A stretch of 8,694 nt of DNA from Eubacterium limosum (GTDB taxonomy: Bacteria > Bacillota > Clostridia > Eubacteriales > Eubacteriaceae): assembly GCA_959020865.1 (NCBI GenBank), contig CAUEUD010000163.1, positions 1 through 8,694 on the forward strand, in the 5' to 3' direction. A model generated the notes under the pieces. That model was not told where the DNA came from, ran no database searches, and worked only from the letters and a program-made list of their open reading frames with translations. The position numbers and the translations under genes are program-made. Shown piece after piece: positions 1-6,960 of this stretch. Positions within the stretch are counted from its first letter, which is position 1; each line of letters begins with the position of its first letter.

Positions 1-3000
1 GTAGGTTTCATGAACCAATGCGTTGACCTTGCTGCCGGGATCGTCGGGCAGCAGGGGGTTTAAGAGCCGCTGGTCCAGGGCCAGCTTGCGGCCGTCGTTG
101 GTAATGCAGAGCATGTTGTCCACGCTGGGGTCCACCAGCCGGTTGCGCACCTTTTGGGCCCGCTCTACCAGCCCCTCGAGCATTTCTTTTTGAAAGTCAC
201 TGGGCTCGGTTTCGATGACACGGTACTCCGCCTTGGGCACCGGGAGCTCCAGCATGTCCGCGGTCTGGATGTCGGCCACCTCTCTGAAAAGGGTCATGAG
301 CTCCGGCAGGTTGTGGAACCGTGCGAAGCGGGTTTTCATGCGGTAGGTGCTGCCTTCGGGCGCCAGCTCCAGGGCGGTAATGGTCTCTCCGAAGGTGCTC
401 GCCCAGGCGTCGAACATGGTCAGTTTCAGTCTTGTGAGGGTACTGTATTGTAGATAGCGCATGAGAGTGTACATTTCAACCATGCTGTTGGAAATGGGGG
501 TGCCGGTGGCAAAGATGACGCCTTTTCCGCCGGTCAGCTCGTCCATGTAGCGGGTTTTTAAGAACATGTCCGTGGACTTCTGGGCTTCGGTCTGGCTAAT
601 ACCGCCGACGTTGCGCATTTTGGTATAGGCAAAGAGGTTTTTAAACTCGTCCGCTTCATCCACAAAGAGCCGGTCCACGCCCAGCTCTTCAAAGGTAATG
701 ACATCGTCCTTGTCCTTTTGCCGCATCAGGGTTTCAATCTTTTTTTCAATGTTTTTCCGGCTGCTCTCAAGCTGTTTGACGGTCATACGCTCTCCCTGCT
801 GATACTTAAGTTCTTCAAGATAGCCGAGAATCTCATCGACCTGAGCCTGGTAATAGGCGATCTGCCGCGCATTGCTCAGAGGGATTTTTTCGAACTGGGA
901 GTGGGCAATCAAAACCCCGTCCCAATCCCCGGTGGCGATTTTGGCGCAAAAATGCCGCCGGTTCTGACGTTCAAAATCTCTTTTGGTGGTGACTAAGAGA
1001 TTCGCAGACGGATAAAGCTGCAGCCATTCAGAGGCAAACTGCCCCACGATATGGTTGGGCACCACAAACATGCTTTTCCGGCAGAGGCCCAGACGTTTTT
1101 GTTCCATGGCGGCCGCGATCATGGTAAAGGTTTTGCCGCTGCCCACCACGTGGGCCAGCAGGGTGTTGCCGCCATAAATGGTCCGGGCAACACCGTTTAC
1201 CTGATGGGGTCTCAGGGTGTACTCGGGATTCATCCCATAGAATTTCAGGTGTGAGCCGTCATAGGTTCGCAGCCTTGTGGCGTTAAAATTTTCATTATAA
1301 TACTTGGTTAAGCGGTCCCGGCGCCCGGCATCGGACCAAATCCAGTCCTGAAAGGCCTGCTTCATCTGCTCCTGTTTCTCAAGAGCCAGGGTGGTCTCCT
1401 TCTGATTCAGCACGGGTTTTTGATTGCCGTTGTCATCCAGCACGTAGTCGTAAACCTTGGCGTCCTTTAAGTTGAGGGTGGTTTCCAGAATCTCATAGGC
1501 GTTTTTCCGGGTGGTCCCAAAGGTTTCATGGACCAGTACACTCTCCCGGTCCAGCTTCTTTCCCTCAATGCGCCACTCCAGGTTGTGGGGAAACTGTCGG
1601 ATTTTTATCTTACGCTGATAGTAGTCGGAGGTCTCAAAGGTCTCGAAAGCAAAGTCCTGGATGTCCTCCTGGGGAATCCAGGTGGTGCCTAAGCGCACCG
1701 CAATCTCGGACGCGTCCAGGTCCTGGGGCTGGACTTTTTCCAGGGCTTCAACATTGATGCCGAACTCTGGACAGGTGGCGGCGGCAAGCTTTGCGACTGA
1801 GAGCTTTTGACGCACATTGCCGCTTAAGTATTCATCGGCAGTCTGCCAGCCCTCGGCCCAATTTCCGGAAAAATCAAAGGGCCCGCTCTCCGGGGTTTTG
1901 AAAATAACGTTTCTCAGGCTTTCAACCATTTCTCGAAAGGGCGTCTCATCGAGTGGGATCAAAGAGCCTTCCGTTTCGATTTGGCGGTTAAGCAGCCCAG
2001 GCTCCTGTTCGGATTTGTAGAGCAATCCGGCCATGTAGAGCAAATCGACCTTAGCGCGTTCGGCTAAGGATACGGCCAGGGCTTCCGCTGCGGTATCGAC
2101 ATGGGTGATCTCAACGCGTGGCAGAATGGTGCGTTTGGTGAACATATCGGCCTTGCGGACAAAGTTTCCCATGGGGTCCAAAATTTCCAGTGAACAGAGC
2201 AGCGGGTAGCTGTGGTCATCCCGGAAAACAAGCCGGTTGGCTTGGGCATTGAGGCGGCCATAATGTTTCACATAGGCGTCATAAACCTGGTTCAGGCGCA
2301 TTTGCTCAAGCGTGATGTCCTGATCCGGGTAGTCCTCCAGCTGCAGGTCAATGAGCTTTCGCGTGATTTCTCGCAGGTCGATCATGCCCCGGATGCGGTT
2401 TTCCGCGGTCTTGTTGGTGGTGATCCGGCGCATCTGGCTGTTTTCACGGTAGTATATTTTGTTGTTTTTAAGGGTAAAGGAGAAATTCCGGACGGAAAAG
2501 TCTGCTGGAATGGTCTCGGTTTCCTCCCCCTCCATGTCCTCCTCGGGGCCAAAGTCGTATTCGAAGAGATTGGGCGGCAGGTGTTGGATGGCTTCGTGAA
2601 GCCGGTCGGCCAGACGTTCACCTTCTAGGGCTTTACACCTTGTTTCGGGACCAAAGGGCCCGCTCTCAACCATCATTTTCCCCAGAATCATTTCGGGATG
2701 GTCTACGAAGTAATCGTTCATCTCAATGCCTTCATCATTCCGGTTCAATGCCGTCCAGGCCGGAAGTTCTTCTTTCTCCGGGGCTAAAAAATCGCGGCGT
2801 TTCAGAAAAAGAATATCCGCGGTCACACGGGTACCGGCATTGGCGGTAAAGGTATTGTCTGGCAGGCGGATCGCGCCCACGAGCTCTGCGCGTCTTGCGA
2901 GGTATTCCCGCACGGACGAATTTTGCTTGTCCAGGGTGCCTTTGGAGGTGATAAAGGCCACGATGCCGCCAGGCCTTACCGTATCCAATGCCTTAGCAAA

Positions 3001-6000
3001 AAAGTAATCGTGGATCAAAAAGTTTTCCCGATTGTACGCTGCATCATTGGCTTTAAACTGTCCATAGGGGACATTGCCGACGGCGACGTCAAAGAAGCCG
3101 TCAGGGGGCTTGAAATCCTCAAAACCGCTGTTCACAATGCTGCTGCCCGGATAAAGCTGCTTCGCAATGCCGGCGGTAAGGGGATCCAGCTCGACGCCAT
3201 AGAGCTGGGAACCTTCCATACTTTCGGGCAGGAGGCCAAAGAAATGGCCGGTCCCGCAGGCCGGGTCCAGGATATTTCCCTGACGGACGCCCATGCGCTC
3301 GAGGGCCTGGTACATGGCTTTGATGACCACCGGCGGCGTATAAAAAGCCGTCAGGGTGGAAGCTCTGGCGGCTTTGTATTCTGCTTCGGTGAGAAGGGCT
3401 TTCAGTTGTTGGTATTCCATGTGCCAGCTGTCTTTGGCAGAGTCAAACGCATCGGGAAGGCCGCCCCAGCCAACATATCCCGCAAGAACAGACTGTTCTT
3501 CCGGGGTTGCCAGTCGGCCTTCGGCTTCACATTGCTTCAGGGTTTTTATGGCGGCAATATTGGCTTTGAATTTCTCTTTTGGGCCGCCGGTTTCAAGGGT
3601 ATCCTCGGTAATACGGTATTGGTGTTGCTCCAGAGAATCCGTAAGAATGTTTTCAGCCGGAACTGTCTCGTTGAGGACTTCCTGGCTGGGGGCTTCCTGG
3701 GGTTGGCTTTCTTCGTTGGCACGAGGCGCTTCAGGCAGTGCGGGCTGTTTCTCAAGGTGCCGGGTGACAAAGGACATCGGTTCATGCCGAAAAATCGGGA
3801 AACCGATATTTTGATTGAACGTAATATCCTGTAAAGAAACTTCATGGTGTCTATCATCGACGGCATCAACACGATACTTCCGATCATCCATTTCGAGTTC
3901 CGTCCCGACGGTAACCGTCTCTGCTGGCTTTTCAGCTTTGGTTCTCTCCAGATATGCCCGTTTTTCACTCTCTGCTTGGTTTTCGATGCGCTTAATCACT
4001 GCATCTGGCAGATCGTTCCGGTAGAATGTAACCTCTCCTTCTGGGGAAATATGTGCGATGGTCTGGTAATCGCCGTGTTCTTCCACGAGGCTGTTCCACA
4101 CGGTCACACCATTTCCAAGCATTCCATAGCCAAGCTTGTAGCCCGGTGTGTCCTCGGAGATCTCAAGTGGTATTGGCAGGGGGCTTTTTTCTTTTGTATC
4201 TGGCAATACCGTATTCCCCGCTGTTTTTGGGGCCGGAGTGTCTTCTGTTGCTTTGACCGGGTTCTGCTTTACTGGCGCGGGTTGCAGAATATGGGCGGAC
4301 GTTTCCTTAACGCTTTGATCAAAAGCTTCCCGGTCCAACGCTTCTGTTAAAAGCGGATAGGCTTGGTTTTGTAGTTCCACTTGCTGATCGTCCATGCGAA
4401 GGATGCGGTATGCGGTTGTCCCTAAAGTGATGGCATCACCCGCCTTAAGCTCGGGCTGGGCTTCCTGCGCCAACAAAAAAGCAGAGGGGGTTTTCTCCTC
4501 TGCTTTTCCACCTAAAAGACGCTGCTGATCTGAGGCGCTTGGAATGGGGCGGTAATCGTCTGTGAAACGGTTTGTGCGAATCATCCGGTCAAGGCTGTCG
4601 GCCATGGATTGCCAGCTCACACGGCTTTCGGCTGTTCGGGTTTCAGACGACCCGCTCCAAAAATACAGGGCGTCTTCCGTGGCTTCATAAAAGACGGACG
4701 CGCCATTTTTTAAGGTCACCTCTGTCACTTCTTTGTTGAAAAGACGATGCAGGTAGCGGGCACGGCGCTCGGGTTCGGTCTGTTTTTCAAAAACCGCCTG
4801 AATCGTTTTTTTCGGGTCCCGAAGGTGCGGGGTTACGATCAGAATTTCTTCAAGAATCTCCTGGGACTGTATCGGTACAGGTGTTTCGTGACTTAATTGT
4901 AGATCAGTTCCTGAAGAATCTGTTCCTCCACGGTCCTCTGGAGGTTGTTCACCCGTCCGGTCCACCGCATGGGGTCTTTGGCTTTCAGGTCCTCGTTGAT
5001 CCCCTCGGCTTCCATCATCTGTGTCGTGATCAACGTCATCCGCTGGCTGGCGGTTTCCTGTATCTCGCTCAGGTGCGCGTTGAGCTGGCCCTGGGTCAGC
5101 AGGTTCAGGTACAGGCCGTAGTGGTGTTGTATCAGGTAGGTCTTCCGCAGACTCGCGTACTTTCCTTCCGGCATGGGCATTTCTTCCGGTACGCTCAGGT
5201 CCGGCAGCAGATAGTCGCCCTGCTGGCTGTAGGTGATGTTCATTTTTAACACTCCTTTCATTGAATGGTTCTTTCTCTTGTTTCTCATTGTAGGCCGGTT
5301 CTTCTGATTTTGCAAACATGCCCGGATCATTTTGTTCCTCCCGCTGCAATCTGCGAACGGTTCTCGCAATGGCGCTGAGGGCTTCAGCGGTGATCTCGTA
5401 GGTGGCACTGCCGATGATGTTAATCGTCTGGGGTGTGTTAAAGGTGGTGATCTCCCTGAAGTCATCGGCTTCAAAGAGCGCCTCCGTCTCCAGGCCACAG
5501 CGCAGCATGAGCATGTAGGCCATGCTGTTCACCATCAGATCCCGCAGACGTTTGCTCAGGTTCAGGTCGTCCAGACCATCGAGGTAGCTGTCTGCGGTAC
5601 TCTGTTTGAGATCCTCCAGATAATCGGTCAGGTTGTCTTCACCGGCGTTGATGCTGGCGCTGATGATAGCCTGGACCAGATTGTCTCGGGCTTCCAGGGC
5701 CCCGAAGGTATCCTCGAGGGCTTCGATGATCGCTGGATGCTGCGGTTCCTGGACCTGCCAGAGGGGAACCGGACGGACGCGGCTTTTGTCCCAGCCTTCT
5801 TTGGTATCGGAGAGGTCGAAGTAATGTTTCAGATGAATACGGTCACTTTGCTTGTCAAAGACGGCAATTCCCTTACTCCCCGGCTTCACCCAGCGTCCAA
5901 AGCGCCGGTTCCAGCGCTCCGTGGTCAGCACCGCAGTCACATCCGGCCGCTGGGCATGGACCAGAAGCTGCTCATCAAAGGGCAGACGAAAGTTGGTGCT

Positions 6001-6099
6001 GGCGGTTTTTAAAAAGGCCAGCCAGTTTTCTGGCCGGGCAGTCACCTCCTGAATCGTGGCGTTGTAAAGTGCAACAACACTTTGGTATTTCATGGCCAT
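1..6099 (-). CDS. Giant DNA methylase / SNF2-like helicase protein of a conjugative element (3' end beyond window)
   Basis: One frame is open from ATG 6099 to base 1: 2033 codons, no stop. The N-terminus (about residues 1-265, with FDEQLLVHAQRPD and RFGRWV) matches the conserved start of giant ICE methylase-helicases. Residues 286-403 form a Pro/Arg/Asp/Glu-rich linker encoding tnpV in another frame. Beta-like modules follow at about 551-600, 654-715 and 727-780. The methylase region starts near Y828 (YVGWGG, 875-880), with motif I DPACGTG (945-951) and motif IV NVPY (1009-1012), as in N6-adenine methylases. The helicase has Walker A GSGKT (1653-1657), DEAD (1814-1817) and TGTPISNS (1865-1872). 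The helicase C-terminal half is outside. The protein probably modifies or remodels element DNA (inference). Two ATGs compete (6099, 6093); the AAGGAG at 6116-6121 is 16 nt from the first, and the yodL-type stop is 4 bp upstream, suggesting coupled translation. Confidence 0.93.
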   Translation of the reverse strand, partial: MAMKYQSVVALYNATIQEVTARPENWLAFLKTASTNFRLPFDEQLLVHAQRPDVTAVLTTERWNRRFGRWVKPGSKGIAVFDKQSDRIHLKHYFDLSDTKEGWDKSRVRPVPLWQVQEPQHPAIIEALEDTFGALEARDNLVQAIISASINAGEDNLTDYLEDLKQSTADSYLDGLDDLNLSKRLRDLMVNSMAYMLMLRCGLETEALFEADDFREITTFNTPQTINIIGSATYEITAEALSAIARTVRRLQREEQNDPGMFAKSEEPAYNEKQEKEPFNERSVKNEHHLQPAGRLSAAGPERTGRNAHAGRKVRESAEDLPDTTPLRPVPEPADPGPAQRAPERDTGNRQPADDVDHDTDDGSRGDQRGPESQRPHAVDRTGEQPPEDRGGTDSSGTDLQLSHETPVPIQSQEILEEILIVTPHLRDPKKTIQAVFEKQTEPERRARYLHRLFNKEVTEVTLKNGASVFYEATEDALYFWSGSSETRTAESRVSWQSMADSLDRMIRTNRFTDDYRPIPSASDQQRLLGGKAEEKTPSAFLLAQEAQPELKAGDAITLGTTAYRILRMDDQQVELQNQAYPLLTEALDREAFDQSVKETSAHILQPAPVKQNPVKATEDTPAPKTAGNTVLPDTKEKSPLPIPLEISEDTPGYKLGYGMLGNGVTVWNSLVEEHGDYQTIAHISPEGEVTFYRNDLPDAVIKRIENQAESEKRAYLERTKAEKPAETVTVGTELEMDDRKYRVDAVDDRHHEVSLQDITFNQNIGFPIFRHEPMSFVTRHLEKQPALPEAPRANEESQPQEAPSQEVLNETVPAENILTDSLEQHQYRITEDTLETGGPKEKFKANIAAIKTLKQCEAEGRLATPEEQSVLAGYVGWGGLPDAFDSAKDSWHMEYQQLKALLTEAEYKAARASTLTAFYTPPVVIKAMYQALERMGVRQGNILDPACGTGHFFGLLPESMEGSQLYGVELDPLTAGIAKQLYPGSSIVNSGFEDFKPPDGFFDVAVGNVPYGQFKANDAAYNRENFLIHDYFFAKALDTVRPGGIVAFITSKGTLDKQNSSVREYLARRAELVGAIRLPDNTFTANAGTRVTADILFLKRRDFLAPEKEELPAWTALNRNDEGIEMNDYFVDHPEMILGKMMVESGPFGPETRCKALEGERLADRLHEAIQHLPPNLFEYDFGPEEDMEGEETETIPADFSVRNFSFTLKNNKIYYRENSQMRRITTNKTAENRIRGMIDLREITRKLIDLQLEDYPDQDITLEQMRLNQVYDAYVKHYGRLNAQANRLVFRDDHSYPLLCSLEILDPMGNFVRKADMFTKRTILPRVEITHVDTAAEALAVSLAERAKVDLLYMAGLLYKSEQEPGLLNRQIETEGSLIPLDETPFREMVESLRNVIFKTPESGPFDFSGNWAEGWQTADEYLSGNVRQKLSVAKLAAATCPEFGINVEALEKVQPQDLDASEIAVRLGTTWIPQEDIQDFAFETFETSDYYQRKIKIRQFPHNLEWRIEGKKLDRESVLVHETFGTTRKNAYEILETTLNLKDAKVYDYVLDDNGNQKPVLNQKETTLALEKQEQMKQAFQDWIWSDAGRRDRLTKYYNENFNATRLRTYDGSHLKFYGMNPEYTLRPHQVNGVARTIYGGNTLLAHVVGSGKTFTMIAAAMEQKRLGLCRKSMFVVPNHIVGQFASEWLQLYPSANLLVTTKRDFERQNRRHFCAKIATGDWDGVLIAHSQFEKIPLSNARQIAYYQAQVDEILGYLEELKYQQGERMTVKQLESSRKNIEKKIETLMRQKDKDDVITFEELGVDRLFVDEADEFKNLFAYTKMRNVGGISQTEAQKSTDMFLKTRYMDELTGGKGVIFATGTPISNSMVEMYTLMRYLQYSTLTRLKLTMFDAWASTFGETITALELAPEGSTYRMKTRFARFHNLPELMTLFREVADIQTADMLELPVPKAEYRVIETEPSDFQKEMLEGLVERAQKVRNRLVDPSVDNMLCITNDGRKLALDQRLLNPLLPDDPGSKVNALVHETY
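4475..4507 (-). terminator. Rho-independent-terminator-like hairpin inside the giant gene
   Basis: On the minus strand AAAAGCAGAGG and CCTCTGCTTTT form a perfect 11-bp stem around a 9-nt loop. The run continues to six T residues in all before a G. The GC core is seven pairs (GCAGAGG/CCTCTGC). It lies about 390 nt downstream of the tnpV stop and in the middle of giant-gene codons reading GKAEEKTPSAFLL. The same fold exists on the plus strand with a six-A/four-T flank. A closely following ribosome on the giant message could keep it from folding, while a tnpV-only transcript, untranslated here, would be stopped (inference). The protein motif itself could also explain the bases. Confidence 0.45.
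4893..5243 (-). CDS. tnpV: TnpV family protein, nested out of frame inside the giant methylase-helicase gene
   Basis: The 116-residue product matches the transposon-encoded TnpV family, first named from Tn4451-type elements, over its full length. Visible family features are GDYLLPDL near the start, HHYGLYLNLL with a following G-x-L-x-x-HL, a helix ending AEGINEDLKAKDPMRW, and the C-terminus EELIYN-like (QELIYN). The biochemical role of TnpV is unknown to me; it is small, soluble-looking and largely helical. The start is ATG 5243, because AAAGGAG lies 8 nt before it; longer readings from 5498 translate the giant gene's region in the wrong frame. The gene is on the same strand as the giant gene but its codons are in a different phase, and the host frame has no stop in it. 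A candidate promoter lies just upstream. Family assignment is confident; separate expression is inferred from the ribosome binding site. Confidence 0.9.
   Translation of the reverse strand: MNITYSQQGDYLLPDLSVPEEMPMPEGKYASLRKTYLIQHHYGLYLNLLTQGQLNAHLSEIQETASQRMTLITTQMMEAEGINEDLKAKDPMRWTGRVNNLQRTVEEQILQELIYN
4893..5243 (-). other. Dual-coding segment (tnpV frame and giant-protein linker frame)
   Basis: Both minus-strand frames are open over all 351 bases. Read as tnpV the segment gives a hydrophobic-patterned, family-conserved protein. Read as giant-gene codons 286-403 it gives a low-complexity chain rich in P, R, D, E, G and Q with no hydrophobic clusters. This pattern suggests the tnpV frame is the constrained one and the linker tolerates whatever follows from it. 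Confidence 0.88.
5252..5258 (-). promoter_or_regulatory. Ribosome binding site of nested tnpV
   Basis: AAAGGAG reads on the minus strand and ends 8 nt before the tnpV ATG at 5243. It sits inside the giant gene's coding sequence. It decides the tnpV start against an ATG at 5261, which lies upstream of the motif and would place the motif inside the coding region. Such a well-spaced site inside another gene is direct support for translation of the nested frame. Confidence 0.8.
5287..5315 (-). promoter_or_regulatory. Candidate sigma-A-type promoter for nested tnpV
   Basis: On the minus strand TTGCAA (5315-5310) is followed by a 17-nt spacer and TACAAT (5292-5287). The -10 box differs from TATAAT at one base and the -35 box from TTGACA at two. 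Transcription would begin near 5280, giving a leader of about 37 nt that carries the AAAGGAG site before tnpV. It lies within codons of the giant gene for the stretch just before the overlap. Such matches also occur by chance, so this is a candidate only. Confidence 0.4.
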
Positions 6100-6103
6100 G
6101 GGC

Positions 6104-6697
6104 TTACCGCACTTTCTCCTTATCAGTGGTATCAGCGGTGTTTAAAAATTCGGGTACTTCCGGGAAACCCTCGGCGTCCACGTAGAAGGCACGTGTTTTT
6201 TCTTCCCGATGGGTGACAAGAATATCGCCCATACACAAAGGGTGCATCTTATCCTGGAATGGCCGGTCGTTTCGGTTGTGAAATTTATACAGGTCGAGAA
6301 ATTCCGTTACCGGTGCTAACATGCCCTGGTAGCACAAAGCATAGTCCTCGCGCTTAAACTGCGTGCGAAATTTTTCAATCGGGCCAAAGCCATAGTCGCT
6401 GTTCTGCCGGTCTGGGATCTGGTAGACTTCATAAAAGTCCAGCACGTCGGAAGGCCCAGGGTTTTCGGGCCGGTAGCGGTTCCCTAAGCGGGCCATCTGT
6501 CTGGCAAAATCTATGGGGTGCCAGACGGTGTCCTGCAGCTTAAAATGTCTGCGGTCGACGAAGTAACAGGGATAAATCACCGAGCACCCCGTCATAGGGA
6601 CAATGATGATGCTCTCACCATCTGGGATTTCAAACAGATCCAATGCGTGGATGTCAACAAACGGGATCATATGGGGGATTGGTTTGGGTTTCTTCAT
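6104..6697 (-). CDS. YodL-domain protein
   Basis: The 197-residue protein has a C-terminal YodL-like domain (about residues 87-186). It begins LDFYEVYQI, contains the GFGPIEKF segment, and ends MGDILVTH then AFYVDAEGFPEVPEFL, the most typical part of the family. YodL-like domains are known from conjugative elements and phages as parts of multidomain (polyvalent) proteins; the molecular activity is not established. The N-terminal half (about 12-78, with IPFVDIHALDLFEIPDGESI and CYFVDRRHFKL) looks like a separate small domain that I cannot name. I chose ATG 6697: AGAAGGAG (6707-6714) lies 9 nt before it, whereas ATG 6706 directly abuts that motif. The start overlaps the previous gene by 44 nt, and the stop is 4 bp before the giant gene, so the three are probably translated in a coupled way. 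Confidence 0.85.
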   Translation of the reverse strand: MKKPKPIPHMIPFVDIHALDLFEIPDGESIIIVPMTGCSVIYPCYFVDRRHFKLQDTVWHPIDFARQMARLGNRYRPENPGPSDVLDFYEVYQIPDRQNSDYGFGPIEKFRTQFKREDYALCYQGMLAPVTEFLDLYKFHNRNDRPFQDKMHPLCMGDILVTHREEKTRAFYVDAEGFPEVPEFLNTADTTDKEKVR

Positions 6698-6956
6698 TGT
6701 TTTCATCTCCTTCTAACGCAGTATCCTGAGACAGTGCATCCTTTCGTTCAGGATCTGGTCCTGATGCTAAAAACGTCACCACGCGGTTGGCTTTGACGCT
6801 TTTAATGAGTTCATTCAGTACGGCCATATCATTCTTGTTCGCAATTTCAAGCCCGATAATATCGTCGAGGGTCATACCGGCAATGGCTTTTTCGGTATCG
6901 TATCCGGCGTCGATCAGGCGCGACAGAATCCGTAATCCTCTTGTGTTTTTGGCCAT
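6654..6956 (-). CDS. Small conserved hypothetical protein of conjugative elements (100 aa)
   Basis: I do not recognise a named family. The first 65 or so residues look like a compact helical domain: MAKNTRGLRILSRLIDAGYD, then a second helix with LDDIIGLEIANKNDM and a third with LNELIKSVKANRVVTFLA. The remaining 35 residues are acidic and polar and probably disordered. Small proteins of this layout recur, from memory, beside methylase-helicase genes in Clostridia elements. ATG 6956 is preferred over the in-frame TTG at 6971, because an AAGGTGA-like site lies just before it and overlaps the stop of the preceding gene, 4 bp away. The 3' end overlaps the YodL-domain gene by 44 nt. No signal peptide or membrane segment is visible. 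Confidence 0.75.
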   Translation of the reverse strand: MAKNTRGLRILSRLIDAGYDTEKAIAGMTLDDIIGLEIANKNDMAVLNELIKSVKANRVVTFLASGPDPERKDALSQDTALEGDENNEETQTNPPYDPVC

Positions 6957-6960
6957 GGCG

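Noticed and set aside
2923..3834. A 303-codon plus-strand open frame opposite the methylase domain
   Set aside because: It mirrors conserved giant-gene codons, has no known family look and no convincing start signal. Long antisense frames are common opposite constrained GC-rich coding sequence.
3546..3968. A 140-codon minus-strand frame inside the giant gene, a possible second nested gene
   Set aside because: The translation is basic and irregular, matches no family and has no upstream ribosome binding site, unlike tnpV.
4893..5243. tnpV as a transposon insertion that broke the giant gene
   Set aside because: The giant frame remains open with no stop or phase change on either side. I saw no terminal inverted repeats or target duplication.
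4881..5249. A plus-strand open frame across the tnpV region, making a third coding frame
   Set aside because: It shows no family features and no start signal. It follows from the GC-rich composition of two overlapping minus-strand frames.
5244..5498. Upstream extension of tnpV to 201 codons
   Set aside because: The extra residues are an out-of-frame reading of the giant gene's conserved N-terminal region. The AAAGGAG site places the start at 5243.
5332..6012. A 226-codon plus-strand open frame opposite the N-terminal part of the giant gene
   Set aside because: It is the antisense of a well conserved domain and has no ribosome binding site or recognisable product.
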